NCBI GenBank assembly: GCA_947258905.1 | Contig: CAMYKF010000088.1 | Location: forward strand, 4,705-34,863 | Source of the DNA: an uncultured Pirellulaceae bacterium | Lineage (GTDB): Bacteria > Planctomycetota > Planctomycetia > Pirellulales > Pirellulaceae | Reading direction: 5' to 3' | DNA: 30,159 bases | Shown here: positions 8,766 through 16,748 of the stretch, piece by piece | Layout: every line of letters begins with the position of its first letter | Position numbering within the stretch: position 1 is the first letter of the stretch | Made by a program: the position numbers and the translations under genes | Notes under the pieces: generated by a model | The model's input: the letters and a program-made list of their open reading frames with translations, nothing else | The model's database searches: none | Told to the model about the DNA's origin: nothing

Positions 8766-9344
8766 ATGAGTGGACTGGTTTGGGCGATCTTGTTGTTACT
8801 GGCGGCGCTGGTCGTCATCGGGATCGAGATGTTTGTGCCCAGTGCCGGATTGCTGGCGATCCTCTCGACCATACTGATTATCTCCGCGATTGTTGTGGGC
8901 TTCTTTCACAGCACGATGGCGGGTGTCGGTTTGATGATCGCGGTAGCCCTGTTAATTCCGCTAATCTTTCTGGCCTTTGTGCATGTCTGGCCCAACACGC
9001 CGATTGGCAAACGGGTGCTGATCGGAACCGTCAAGCATGAAGATGTCGTACTGACTGGCGAACACTACGACGAGCGTGAGCAACTGGTTGGCAAACAGGG
9101 CGTGGCCCGGACCAAGATGTTGCCCAGCGGTCTGGTGGTGATCGACGGCAAAAAATACGACGCGGTCAGCCAGGGGATGGCCATCGAGCCCGGCGATCCG
9201 GTCAAGGTCGTGGCCATCCGGGCCTACAAGATCATCGTGCGAAAAATGGACCCTTCGGAAACTGTCACTTCCAGTTCGCTGGAAGACGACGACATCCTGT
9301 CCCGCCCGATTGACGATGTTTTTGACACCCAGGACCCGGCCTGA
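8766..9344 (+). CDS. Short NfeD-family membrane protein
   Basis: This is a 192-residue protein without a protease domain. Helices at about residues 3-22, 28-48 and 54-76 precede a soluble NfeD-type OB-fold (LVGKQGVARTKMLPSGLVVI to about residue 160). An acidic tail follows (SSSLEDDDILSRPIDDVFD). Short NfeD proteins usually pair with the long form or with a stomatin/flotillin in the same membrane. The gene is 75 bases after the long NfeD gene, probably in one unit. A TTGACA at 8716-8721 lies just upstream, but no good -10 sits at the right distance. It starts at the ATG at 8766, preceded by GCGGA. Confidence 0.85.
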   Translation: MSGLVWAILLLLAALVVIGIEMFVPSAGLLAILSTILIISAIVVGFFHSTMAGVGLMIAVALLIPLIFLAFVHVWPNTPIGKRVLIGTVKHEDVVLTGEHYDEREQLVGKQGVARTKMLPSGLVVIDGKKYDAVSQGMAIEPGDPVKVVAIRAYKIIVRKMDPSETVTSSSLEDDDILSRPIDDVFDTQDPA

Positions 9345-9448
9345 ACAACTCTGGCGTCGACTTTCGCCGGGCGTTGGGTGTAAAATTCACGTCGTTTGAA
9401 AACGACCAACCCGATTTTGTTTTTTCGATTCGATATCAGGAACTCACC

Positions 9449-10156
9449 ATGTTTGATCCTCTGTACTTGATTCTGGTTCTGTTGCCTGGAATGCTCATTT
9501 CGGGACTTGCCAGCTGGAAGGTCAAAGCGGCATTCAACAAGTATTCCAAGGTCGGTTCGCGGAACGGCTATACCGGTGCCCAGGCTGCGCAGAAGCTGTT
9601 GGACAATGCCGGCATTCACGACGTGCAAATCGTGCCCGCACAGGGCTTCCTCAGCGACCATTACAATCCGCAGACCAAACAACTGGCACTTTCCGAACCG
9701 GTTTACAACAGCACATCAATTGCGGCGCTGGGCGTGGCCACCCACGAAGCCGGACATGCCATCCAGCACGCCACTGGTTACGCGCCGCTGGGCTGGCGAT
9801 CTGCCATCGTGCCCATCGCTCATTACGGTTCCAGTCTCGGTTACTATGCCATGTTCGGCGGTCTGTTGCTGATGATGGCTTCACCGATGCTGGGTAAATG
9901 GGTGGTTGGCCTGGGTGCAATTCTGTTTGCCGCAATGCTGGTGTTCCAGCTGGTGACATTGCCCGTTGAGTACAACGCCAGTGCTCGCGCCAAACAACTG
10001 GTCGTGGATTCGGGCATTGTGTATCCGGATGAGCGTACCGGGATCGACAAGGTTCTCAATGCGGCAGCCCTGACCTACGTGGCCGCGGCCATCAGCACCT
10101 TCCTCACGCTGCTGTATTTTCTGCTCCGCTCGGGAATTCTCGGCGGCGACGATTAG
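9449..10156 (+). CDS. YugP-type neutral zinc metallopeptidase (membrane)
   Basis: The ATG at 9449 gives 235 residues, preceded by AGGA at a spacing of seven; an upstream in-frame start at 9374 adds only polar residues. A membrane helix opens the protein (about 5-22). The zinc site H99-E-A-G-H103 lies in GVATHEAGHAIQH. A likely third ligand is Glu174 in LPVEYNASARAK. Helices at about 133-170 and 210-230 complete a typical YugP/Zn_peptidase_2 (COG2738) architecture and length. Substrates of this family are poorly known. The position after two NfeD proteins suggests a shared role in membrane protein turnover, which is inference. Confidence 0.9.
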   Translation: MFDPLYLILVLLPGMLISGLASWKVKAAFNKYSKVGSRNGYTGAQAAQKLLDNAGIHDVQIVPAQGFLSDHYNPQTKQLALSEPVYNSTSIAALGVATHEAGHAIQHATGYAPLGWRSAIVPIAHYGSSLGYYAMFGGLLLMMASPMLGKWVVGLGAILFAAMLVFQLVTLPVEYNASARAKQLVVDSGIVYPDERTGIDKVLNAAALTYVAAAISTFLTLLYFLLRSGILGGDD

Positions 10157-10281
10157 CGGGCGTGGTTTCCGCCACTTTGTGCAAAATTCTGAAAGACTTT
10201 GCGGGTCTGGGGACATTTTCCATAGCTCCGGCAACGGCTGGAGTCCGGAAATTGAATAACCCCAAGTTCAGGAGATATTGC

Positions 10282-10647
10282 ATGAACCTGGTTAAACGAC
10301 TTTTGCAAACCGCAACGGTTGCCGTCGCCTTTGTCACTGCTACGGCCGTGATGACGGGCGATGCCGCGGCACAGCATTGCGGTGGTGGCGCCATAGGCCA
10401 TGGCATCGTGCACGGCGGTCATCATGGCGGCCTTCACGGTGGACTTTATCGCGGCGGCTTGTTGCGCGGCGGTTGTCACTCGACGCTGTATCCCGGCCAT
10501 GCGCCCGGGTTTTACCACGATACGTCGCACTGGGATTACCATCCCCCGCAAAAGGTGTGGCATGGCAATCACTGGGATGTCATTCCCGGTCATTACGACT
10601 GGCACCAGACTGGTCACTGGCATGGAGGCGGGGTCATTTATCCGTAG
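10282..10647 (+). CDS. Small secreted His/Gly-rich protein
   Basis: The ATG at 10282 has GGAG seven bases upstream and gives 121 residues. Residues 1-31 form a signal peptide (cleavage near AAAQ/H). The mature part is dominated by His, Gly, Trp and Tyr. It has a Gly/His stretch (HGIVHGGHHGGLHGG) and then repeated aromatic-His units such as SHWDYHPP, GNHWDVIPGHYDWH and TGHWHGG. No catalytic motif is visible. Such composition suggests metal binding or a cell-envelope role, but the function is unknown. It follows the metallopeptidase by 125 bases, and a strong hairpin lies downstream at 10679-10712. Confidence 0.8.
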   Translation: MNLVKRLLQTATVAVAFVTATAVMTGDAAAQHCGGGAIGHGIVHGGHHGGLHGGLYRGGLLRGGCHSTLYPGHAPGFYHDTSHWDYHPPQKVWHGNHWDVIPGHYDWHQTGHWHGGGVIYP

Positions 10648-10678
10648 GCTTTTCGGATAAACAACTCTTGCAAATCGC

Positions 10679-10712
10679 AACAGGCTCTCATGACGCGTTC
10701 AGGGGGCCTGTT
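10679..10712 (+). terminator. Terminator-like hairpin after the His-rich protein gene
   Basis: AACAGGC (10679-10685) pairs with GCCTGTT (10706-10712). The stem extends inward through TCTC/GGGG, and the loop region carries a further TGA/TCA pairing. The T-rich tail is short (TTCTTGTG), so termination may be partial. Confidence 0.5.
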
Positions 10713-10763
10713 CTTGTGCGCCACTTCGGCGGAATCGGATAAATGGGTTATCTGGCTTGTAAC

Positions 10764-10797
10764 AGCCAAAATCTTTCGGGCCGAAGATTCTTTGGCT
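10764..10797. repeat. Imperfect inverted repeat
   Basis: AGCCAAA (10764-10770) pairs with TTTGGCT (10791-10797), continuing as ATCTT (10771-10775) with AAGAT (10784-10788) after a two-base bulge. This gives a 12-bp dyad around an eight-base loop. It may be a second terminator or an operator for the gene at 10951. Confidence 0.45.
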
Positions 10798-10819
10798 AGG
10801 CTGCTTCTCCCACGGGATT

Positions 10820-10825
10820 TATAAT
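10820..10825 (+). promoter_or_regulatory. Putative -10 element for the coiled-coil protein gene
   Basis: A perfect TATAAT lies 125 bases before the ATG at 10951. No convincing -35 lies at standard spacing. Confidence 0.35.
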
Positions 10826-10950
10826 CGGCGACAGCAGGCAAACTGGTCGTTGTCGCGGCGGCAAAACGACCTCACAGGGAAGCGAGACCATTCCAGATTG
10901 TTCGTACGCTGCCCCCTTTTCAATTTGTTCTCATCTGCGTGGAGTGAAAC

Positions 10951-13230
10951 ATGTCCGTTGATCCACTGGTCGTAGCATCGGTGCAAGAACAACAACAGGA
11001 GTCTGGAAAGTCCATACCGCAATTCCAGCCAAACCAGGGCGAACCGGCCGTTGGCAATGATTCCCCCGATCCACTGGAATCGGCTCAACCACTGTCCATT
11101 CAACAGGACTCCACTCAGCAGGACCCGGCTCCCCAGGAAACGGCGGAGCAGCAGACGACCGAGTCGGTGGTCCAGGTGCCGCCTGCCCGACCAGCCGCCG
11201 ATGCAGGTTCCATAGACCCCCTTTATTACCTGCTGTTGCTGCCCATATTGGTCCCCCTGCTGATTCTTGTTGTGTGGCTTTTTCGCAAACGTCGCCAGCC
11301 GTGGAATGAAAAACAATACCGTCCGCGTTTTGACGGGCACGCCGACAGAAATGAGTTCCGCGAAAAGGTCACACCCGAGTACCTTCGCGATCAACAAACC
11401 GCCACCGACCAGTCTGCTTTGGTGCCCGAAGATCCGCCGGGCGAAATGCCTGCCGAGTCGGATGAGCCGGAACCCGCACCGTCGGTGATCCAGCTGGGTC
11501 ATATGACGGACGAGGACGCCATGGAGCCATTCGAATCCGTCGACCAATCTGAGCCATTCGAATCTGAGTCCCTCGACGAGTCGGAGTCATTTGACGATTC
11601 CGGGTTTTTCGCCGAACTCGATCTTGAAGAGGACGAAACCGCCGCTGTCCACACAACCGAAGAATTCGCCGACGAGCCACCTGCGTCGTCTGAGTCAGAC
11701 GACTTGCCAATTGACGTCCTGGCGTTTGACGAAGATGTTGAAGAAGTACCGCTGATGCAGCATGACCCCTCACCCGGCCATTCCGCGCCGGCTCCCCGAC
11801 ATGTGTCAAATGCCACCGATGCCGTATTGACCTCCGCCGTGCCGCTGGTCACCCAATCGGCCAATGTGTCGCAAGCGGACGAGGCACCCGATGCCGGTCC
11901 GCAAATCAGGGCACTTGAATCGGAACTCATCGCGTTACGTGAGAGTCGCGAACAATTGCAGCGGGAGGCAGCCGAGCTGCGGACTCAACTGGTTTCCAGC
12001 GAAAAACAAATTGCCAAACTGACCAGCAATGACAAGTTGCCGGAATTGGAAAAGGAACTGGAGTCGTTAACTGCGGAGTTGGACGAAGCACACGCTGCGG
12101 TACCAGCCGAGACCAGGAATGAACTGGCCGAGCTGCTTGAACAGCTGCAGATTGCCGAGGAAGCACGCGAACAGGCGACGATCGCATTGACCAATGCGCA
12201 ATCCGAACAAACTTCCACCCGGCAACGCGTGGACGAATTGATCGGCGAAAAATCGACACTGGCGACGCAGATCGAGGAATTGCAGCAGCAAGTTGCCGAC
12301 GCCTCCCGGGGGGAACAGGATCGCGAAGATCTGCAGGAACAGTTGACCGGGTTGTCTGCAGAAATGACCGAGCTACGCGACCAGTTGCAGGTAGCAAAGG
12401 AAGCACGCGATCTCTCCGCAACGGCGTTGGCTGATGCCAAATCCGAACAGGAGATAGCCCGGGGGCACATCGAGGAATTGAATGCCGAGAAATCCGGGCT
12501 GGCCGGCCATGTCAAGCAGTTGCAACAGCAGATCGACCAGGCGAGCGCCGCCCGGGACGAGCACGACCGCGAAGACTTGCAGCAACAACTGGCGGCTCTG
12601 GACAGAGAACTGGCCGCGGCACGATCCGACAAAGACCAGCTGCAATCGCGGCTTGAATCCATGGAGTCAGAACAGACCCATATGCAGTCGCGTCTGAGCG
12701 AAGCGGACGGCGAATTGCAGCGCCTGCGCGACGAACTGCTGGTAACCAACCAGGGACCTTCAGCGGAGGAACTCACCTCACTGAACTCGCGTATCGAACA
12801 ACTGGAATCTGAACTGGCTGCAGCAGCGGATCGCCCCACGGCTGACGAGCTGGATGTTCTCAACAGCTGTGTCCAGCAGCTGGAGCAGGAACTCGATAAC
12901 ACGCAAAAGCAACACGCGGTCACCCGGGACGAACTGGAAGATGCCCGCGATCAGCTGGCTCAACGCACTTCGCCTTCGGCGCTGACCGCATCCGACACCG
13001 AGCAACAGTTGCATGAGAAAAAAATCAAGCTGGCCAAGGTCAAACAGAAGCTGCGTGAAAAGCTCGACATCATCACCGAGCTACACAAACGCTTGCGTGC
13101 TGCCAAGAAGGAATCGGTTAACCTGAACATTCGCGTGACCGAACTGGAAAATATGGTGGAATCACAACGTGAGGAACTGGCCCGGCAAACGGTATTGCTG
13201 GAGCGCAACCAGCTCGATTTCGACGAGTAG
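10951..13230 (+). CDS. Single-pass membrane protein with long coiled coil
   Basis: This is a 759-residue protein; the ATG at 10951 is preceded by GGAG. Residues 1-90 are Gln/Pro/Ser-rich. A single membrane helix spans about 91-111 and is followed by Arg/Lys (FRKRRQPWNE), so the long C-terminal part should be cytoplasmic. Residues 120-300 are strongly acidic and probably disordered. From about 309 to the end there is a continuous heptad-type coiled coil. Inside it an 80-residue unit is duplicated: residues 399-478 (LQIAEEAREQATIALTNAQS) and 479-560 (LQVAKEARDLSATALADAKS). A shorter ~28-residue repeat follows (LNSRIEQLESELAAA, LNSCVQQLEQELDNT). The tail is basic (KKIKLAKVKQKLREKL). I do not recognise a named family. 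A tether or scaffold role is suggested by architecture only. Confidence 0.85.
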   Translation: MSVDPLVVASVQEQQQESGKSIPQFQPNQGEPAVGNDSPDPLESAQPLSIQQDSTQQDPAPQETAEQQTTESVVQVPPARPAADAGSIDPLYYLLLLPILVPLLILVVWLFRKRRQPWNEKQYRPRFDGHADRNEFREKVTPEYLRDQQTATDQSALVPEDPPGEMPAESDEPEPAPSVIQLGHMTDEDAMEPFESVDQSEPFESESLDESESFDDSGFFAELDLEEDETAAVHTTEEFADEPPASSESDDLPIDVLAFDEDVEEVPLMQHDPSPGHSAPAPRHVSNATDAVLTSAVPLVTQSANVSQADEAPDAGPQIRALESELIALRESREQLQREAAELRTQLVSSEKQIAKLTSNDKLPELEKELESLTAELDEAHAAVPAETRNELAELLEQLQIAEEAREQATIALTNAQSEQTSTRQRVDELIGEKSTLATQIEELQQQVADASRGEQDREDLQEQLTGLSAEMTELRDQLQVAKEARDLSATALADAKSEQEIARGHIEELNAEKSGLAGHVKQLQQQIDQASAARDEHDREDLQQQLAALDRELAAARSDKDQLQSRLESMESEQTHMQSRLSEADGELQRLRDELLVTNQGPSAEELTSLNSRIEQLESELAAAADRPTADELDVLNSCVQQLEQELDNTQKQHAVTRDELEDARDQLAQRTSPSALTASDTEQQLHEKKIKLAKVKQKLREKLDIITELHKRLRAAKKESVNLNIRVTELENMVESQREELARQTVLLERNQLDFDE

Positions 13231-13268
13231 TCGTGGAACGACAGCGCAAGGTAGCCGGATTCGCAGGT

Positions 13269-13312
13269 CTTCCCCTTTGGGGGAGAATCCCGACACGCCG
13301 GGAGCAGGCCGG
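13269..13312. repeat. Interspersed palindromic repeat, copy A
   Basis: This 44-base element just after the coiled-coil gene starts with a hairpin (CTTCCCC/GGGGGAG around TTT). Its last 29 bases match 26 of 29 bases of the element at 29833-29872, which also starts with a hairpin and also lies just after a plus-strand gene. It sits between convergent genes and may serve as a terminator or be a mobile palindromic unit. Confidence 0.55.
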
Positions 13313-13418
13313 ATGAGGGCGAGCGTTGCGTCGTTTACCTGCCTGCCGTGGCACCAACCTCCGGGGGGCCGGGCCATGAATCGGCAGTCAGTGCCCGTTT
13401 CGTATGTCCCCTGGTCCC

Positions 13419-13811
13419 TCAGTCGAATGTGACGATGGTGCAGGCAAGGGCGACCAGCGAATTGTACCAGGCAAACAAAGACAGCAAGACGGCCGCGATA
13501 CAAGCGATCCATTTCCAGGTGCTGCCCAGATCAGTCCTGCTGACCGTCAAAAACACCGCTGGACTCAGGAACACTTGAGCCACGGCCGGAATCCCGATTA
13601 CCGTCCAGTGAAACTGCACCATCACCCAATCGGATTTCTCCGGCTCAGCCATGTTCGGCATGTGGCTGGCAATCAATGAGCTGTAATTGGCCAGTTCGAC
13701 TCTTTGAATAATGACCAGGACAACTTGAACCGTGGTGAAAAGAAGCCAACTCATCATCCACCAATATGATGAGTTGTGGTTTGGCAACCGCGTTTGGTTA
13801 TCCTCACGCAT
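13419..13811 (-). CDS. Small hypothetical membrane protein
   Basis: This is a 130-residue protein with three to four hydrophobic helices at about residues 18-38, 68-92 and 100-126 (the last long enough for two). It lies 49 bases downstream of gyrB on the same strand and may be co-transcribed. The start at 13811 has no clear Shine-Dalgarno. Internal Met codons at residues 19-20, immediately before the first helix, are an alternative. No family is recognised. Support comes from hydrophobic patterning and position, so it could still be a chance frame. Confidence 0.55.
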   Translation of the reverse strand: MREDNQTRLPNHNSSYWWMMSWLLFTTVQVVLVIIQRVELANYSSLIASHMPNMAEPEKSDWVMVQFHWTVIGIPAVAQVFLSPAVFLTVSRTDLGSTWKWIACIAAVLLSLFAWYNSLVALACTIVTFD

Positions 13812-13860
13812 TACCTATGTGTCCGTGGTTATTTCGCCACCGGCCCCAATGGCCAGATTG

Positions 13861-16326
13861 TCAAACGTCCAGGTTCTTGACTTCCAGCGCATGTTTTTCG
13901 ATGAATTCGCGGCGGGGTTCGACCTTGTCCCCCATGAGGACGCGGAACATGTCGTCGGCTTCTGCAGCGTTGGTCATACCGACCTGAATCAGCCTGCGGT
14001 TCTCGGGATCGAGCGTCGTTTCACGCAGCTCTTCGGCGTTCATTTCGCCCAGCCCCTTAAAGCGGGTTAGCTGCAGGCCCTTCTCACCGGCGGCTCGCAC
14101 CGCAGCCAGCAAGCCACGCAGGTCATTCAGACCTGATTCAGATTCCCCGCGACGCAGCACGTAGCGAGGCTCCTCGATTCCGGTCCGTTCCTGCGGCAAC
14201 AGGGCCTCGATGTCAAAACCGAATCTGGCCAGTTCCTGCAAACCCGAGTTGATCGTACGCACTTCGTGGAACTCGTTCAGTTGAATCGTGTGCGCCGCCT
14301 CCTCGCCGGCTGGCTGGCCATTGCCGTTTTCGTCGTCACTGACTTGCAGATCCTCGCCGCCAGTCTGCTGTTCCTTGAGAAATTCATCCAGCTCGCTTCG
14401 TGAACTGAACCAGTAACCGACGTTGTCGACGACGGCGTGATAGACGGGCAGGCGGCCGGTTTCGGGATTGGCCCGCTCGGCATGGGTCCGCAGGTTGATG
14501 CCCCGGCGTTCAAGTGCCAGGATCGCTTCCTCGACGCTGGACAACGCTTGACACAGGGACTCGATATCCTTGCCGTGAATCGCTTCGCCCGTTTCGGGGA
14601 TCAGGTGAGCATCTTCGATACCACGCTCCATCAGCTGCCGTTTCATTTCTTCTTCCGTTTGCACGTACGTCACCTTGCGTTTGCTACGCACGCGGAACAG
14701 CGGCGGCTGGGCCACGTACACGTGTCCCTTTTCGATTAACTGGTACATCTGCCGATAGAAGAAGCACAACAGCAACGTGCGAATATGCGAGCCGTCGACA
14801 TCGGCGTCGGTCATGATAATGATCTTGTTGTAACGCCGCCTGCTTAAATCCTGATCCTCTCCCACGCCGATGCGGATGGCATTGATAATGCTCTGGACTT
14901 CCTCATTGGCCAGCACCTTGTCCTCGCGAGCTTTGTAAGCGTTGATGATTTTTCCACGCAGCGGGAGGATCGCCTGAAATTCCTTTAGTCGGCCGCCCTC
15001 GGCGCTGCCGCCGGCCGAGTCCCCTTCGACCAGGTACAATTCACACTTCTCCATATCGTTGCTCAGGCAATCTCGTAACTTGCCGGGCAAACCGGCACCG
15101 CCGAGCGCCGACTTGCGACGTACCAGTTCGCGAGCCTTGCGAGCTGCCTCACGGGCCTGGGCCGCCTGTATTCCCTTTTGCAGAATGATTTTGGCGGTCC
15201 TCGGCGTCTCCTCCAAAAACTTGTTGAGAAACTCGCCAAAGGCGGATTGCAGGATACTTTCGACCTCACTGTTGCCGAGTTTCGTTTTCGTCTGGCCCTC
15301 GAACTTGGGTTCAGGCACACGAATGGAAAGGATTGCGGTCAGGCCTTCACGAAAATCCTCACCGGTGACGTTGACGTCGCGGAACATATTGTTTCGTTTG
15401 CCGTAGTTGTTCAGCGTCCGCGTCAGAGCGCTGCGGAATCCGGAAACATGTGTGCCGCCCTCGTGCGTATTGATGTTGTTGACGTACGAGTGCACATTTT
15501 CGGTCAGGTCCGTCGTATATTGAATCGCTACTTCATAACCGATGCCATCCTGTTCGCCGTTCAGATAAACCACGTCTTCGTGCAAGGCATCGCTGGACCG
15601 ATTGAGGAACTCGACAAACTCAATGATTCCCCGCTCGTAATAGAACTCGTCCGCTTCACCCGTCCTTTCATCCTTGAAGATGATCCGCACTCCGCTGTTG
15701 AGAAACGCCAGTTCCTGCAGCCGTTTATGCAGAATGTGATATTCAAATTTGGTGGTCTGGAAAATTTGCGAGTCGGGTTTAAAGGTGGTTTTGGTACCGA
15801 CGCGTTCGGACTTTCCCACCTTGGCCACTTCGCCTGTCGGGATGCCACGTTCGTATTCCTGCTGGAACACCGCGCCGTCGCGGGACACTTCGACCTCGCA
15901 CCATTCGGACAGAAAGTTAACCACGGTGACTCCGACGCCGTGCAGTCCGCCGGACATGTGGTAAACATTCTCTTCGCTTTTCTCGAATTTGCCACCGAAC
16001 TTGAGCTTGGTCATCACGCCTTCCAGCGTCGACACATCCCGGCCTTCTTCCTCACTCAACTGGTCGTGCCGGTCGACCGGAATCCCCCGGCCATCATCGC
16101 CGACGGTGACAGATCCATCGTTATTGATCGTGACCTTGATCTTCGAGGCGAAATTGGCCATCACCTCATCAATCGAGTTGTCGACAACTTCGTACACCAG
16201 GTGATGCAAACCGCGGTTGGCGGTGTCACCGATATACATCGAGGGCCGCAAACGCACGTGTTCCAGATCGGACAGGTGCTGGATGTCTTCCTGCTGGTAT
16301 TCGGTTTTTGGCGTTTTCTTGGCCAT
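13861..16326 (-). CDS. gyrB: DNA gyrase subunit B
   Basis: This is an 821-residue type IIA topoisomerase subunit that supplies the ATPase and TOPRIM domains for negative supercoiling with GyrA. The GHKL ATPase is clear: RPSMYIGD, VVDNSIDE, GDDGRGIPV and GGLHGVGVTVVN. The transducer follows with the QTKTKLGN segment. TOPRIM has EGDSAGG (Glu434) and DADVDGSH (Asp507, Asp509, Asp511), the metal-binding residues. A ~165-residue insertion follows TOPRIM, as in proteobacterial long-form GyrB (E. coli is 804 residues), and includes an acidic Gly/Asn linker near 645-660. The C-terminus carries RFKGLGEMN. The gene lies 35 bases after dciA. Confidence 0.97.
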   Translation of the reverse strand: MAKKTPKTEYQQEDIQHLSDLEHVRLRPSMYIGDTANRGLHHLVYEVVDNSIDEVMANFASKIKVTINNDGSVTVGDDGRGIPVDRHDQLSEEEGRDVSTLEGVMTKLKFGGKFEKSEENVYHMSGGLHGVGVTVVNFLSEWCEVEVSRDGAVFQQEYERGIPTGEVAKVGKSERVGTKTTFKPDSQIFQTTKFEYHILHKRLQELAFLNSGVRIIFKDERTGEADEFYYERGIIEFVEFLNRSSDALHEDVVYLNGEQDGIGYEVAIQYTTDLTENVHSYVNNINTHEGGTHVSGFRSALTRTLNNYGKRNNMFRDVNVTGEDFREGLTAILSIRVPEPKFEGQTKTKLGNSEVESILQSAFGEFLNKFLEETPRTAKIILQKGIQAAQAREAARKARELVRRKSALGGAGLPGKLRDCLSNDMEKCELYLVEGDSAGGSAEGGRLKEFQAILPLRGKIINAYKAREDKVLANEEVQSIINAIRIGVGEDQDLSRRRYNKIIIMTDADVDGSHIRTLLLCFFYRQMYQLIEKGHVYVAQPPLFRVRSKRKVTYVQTEEEMKRQLMERGIEDAHLIPETGEAIHGKDIESLCQALSSVEEAILALERRGINLRTHAERANPETGRLPVYHAVVDNVGYWFSSRSELDEFLKEQQTGGEDLQVSDDENGNGQPAGEEAAHTIQLNEFHEVRTINSGLQELARFGFDIEALLPQERTGIEEPRYVLRRGESESGLNDLRGLLAAVRAAGEKGLQLTRFKGLGEMNAEELRETTLDPENRRLIQVGMTNAAEADDMFRVLMGDKVEPRREFIEKHALEVKNLDV

Positions 16327-16361
16327 GGAAACTTAAAGCCTTTCTCTGGCACTTCTCTGGA

Positions 16362-16736
16362 TCAGTTCCGTACGTTACCCACGCGGAAGCGAATTGAGCG
16401 GATTCCGGCGTGTGGCAACTGGTCCTGGATTTGTTTCAGCAGTTCTGATTTGGCGAACGCCAGTTGCTGCATGGCTGGCGAGCTGTCCACGATGACTTCC
16501 AGCGCTCCACGCCGAATCACCGTAGCCTGGGTGCGTCCTGCCATTTGAGGCCCGGCTATCTCTTGCCAGACCGTCTGAAGTTCTTCGTTAAATTGTGTTT
16601 GCGTAAATCCACGTCGCGAGATCAGTTTGCTGATCAGGTCGCCGGCCGACTGGGGCATGCGTTCATAAACGCGGCGTTCCTGAAAGTTCTCCTGGGCACG
16701 CTGCATCGCGTCGTGGTCTCGGTCTCGGGTCATCAT
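16362..16736 (-). CDS. dciA: DciA/DUF721 family protein (helicase loader type)
   Basis: This is a 124-residue protein of the DUF721/DciA family. The folded domain is seen from ISRRGFTQTQFNEELQTVW through AGPQMAGRTQATVIRRGALE to the C-terminus, where SELLKQIQDQL and IRSIRFRVG are typical. DciA proteins help load the replicative helicase DnaB and are found where DnaC/DnaI are absent. The placement 12 bases after dnaN and 35 before gyrB agrees with that role. Two adjacent ATG codons (16736 and 16733) could serve as start, and no clear Shine-Dalgarno is seen. Specific helicase-loading activity is inferred from family and context. Confidence 0.85.
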   Translation of the reverse strand: MMTRDRDHDAMQRAQENFQERRVYERMPQSAGDLISKLISRRGFTQTQFNEELQTVWQEIAGPQMAGRTQATVIRRGALEVIVDSSPAMQQLAFAKSELLKQIQDQLPHAGIRSIRFRVGNVRN

Positions 16737-16748
16737 GCAATCGGCGGA

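Larger units (their letters stand above)
10648..10950. other. Intergenic region with two hairpins and a -10-like site
   Basis: This 303-base gap between two plus-strand genes has no supported gene. It contains a terminator-like hairpin (10679-10712), a long imperfect inverted repeat (10764-10797), and a TATAAT (10820-10825) before the coiled-coil gene. A small minus-strand frame here (10638-10841) has no supporting features. Confidence 0.6.

Noticed and set aside
11985..12923. 312-codon Ser/Cys-rich minus-strand frame opposite the coiled-coil gene
   Set aside because: Its composition is the expected antisense image of Gln/Glu/Leu coiled-coil codons.
15178..16548. 456-codon plus-strand frame opposite gyrB
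   Set aside because: gyrB has full motif support on the other strand, and this frame has no recognisable domain.
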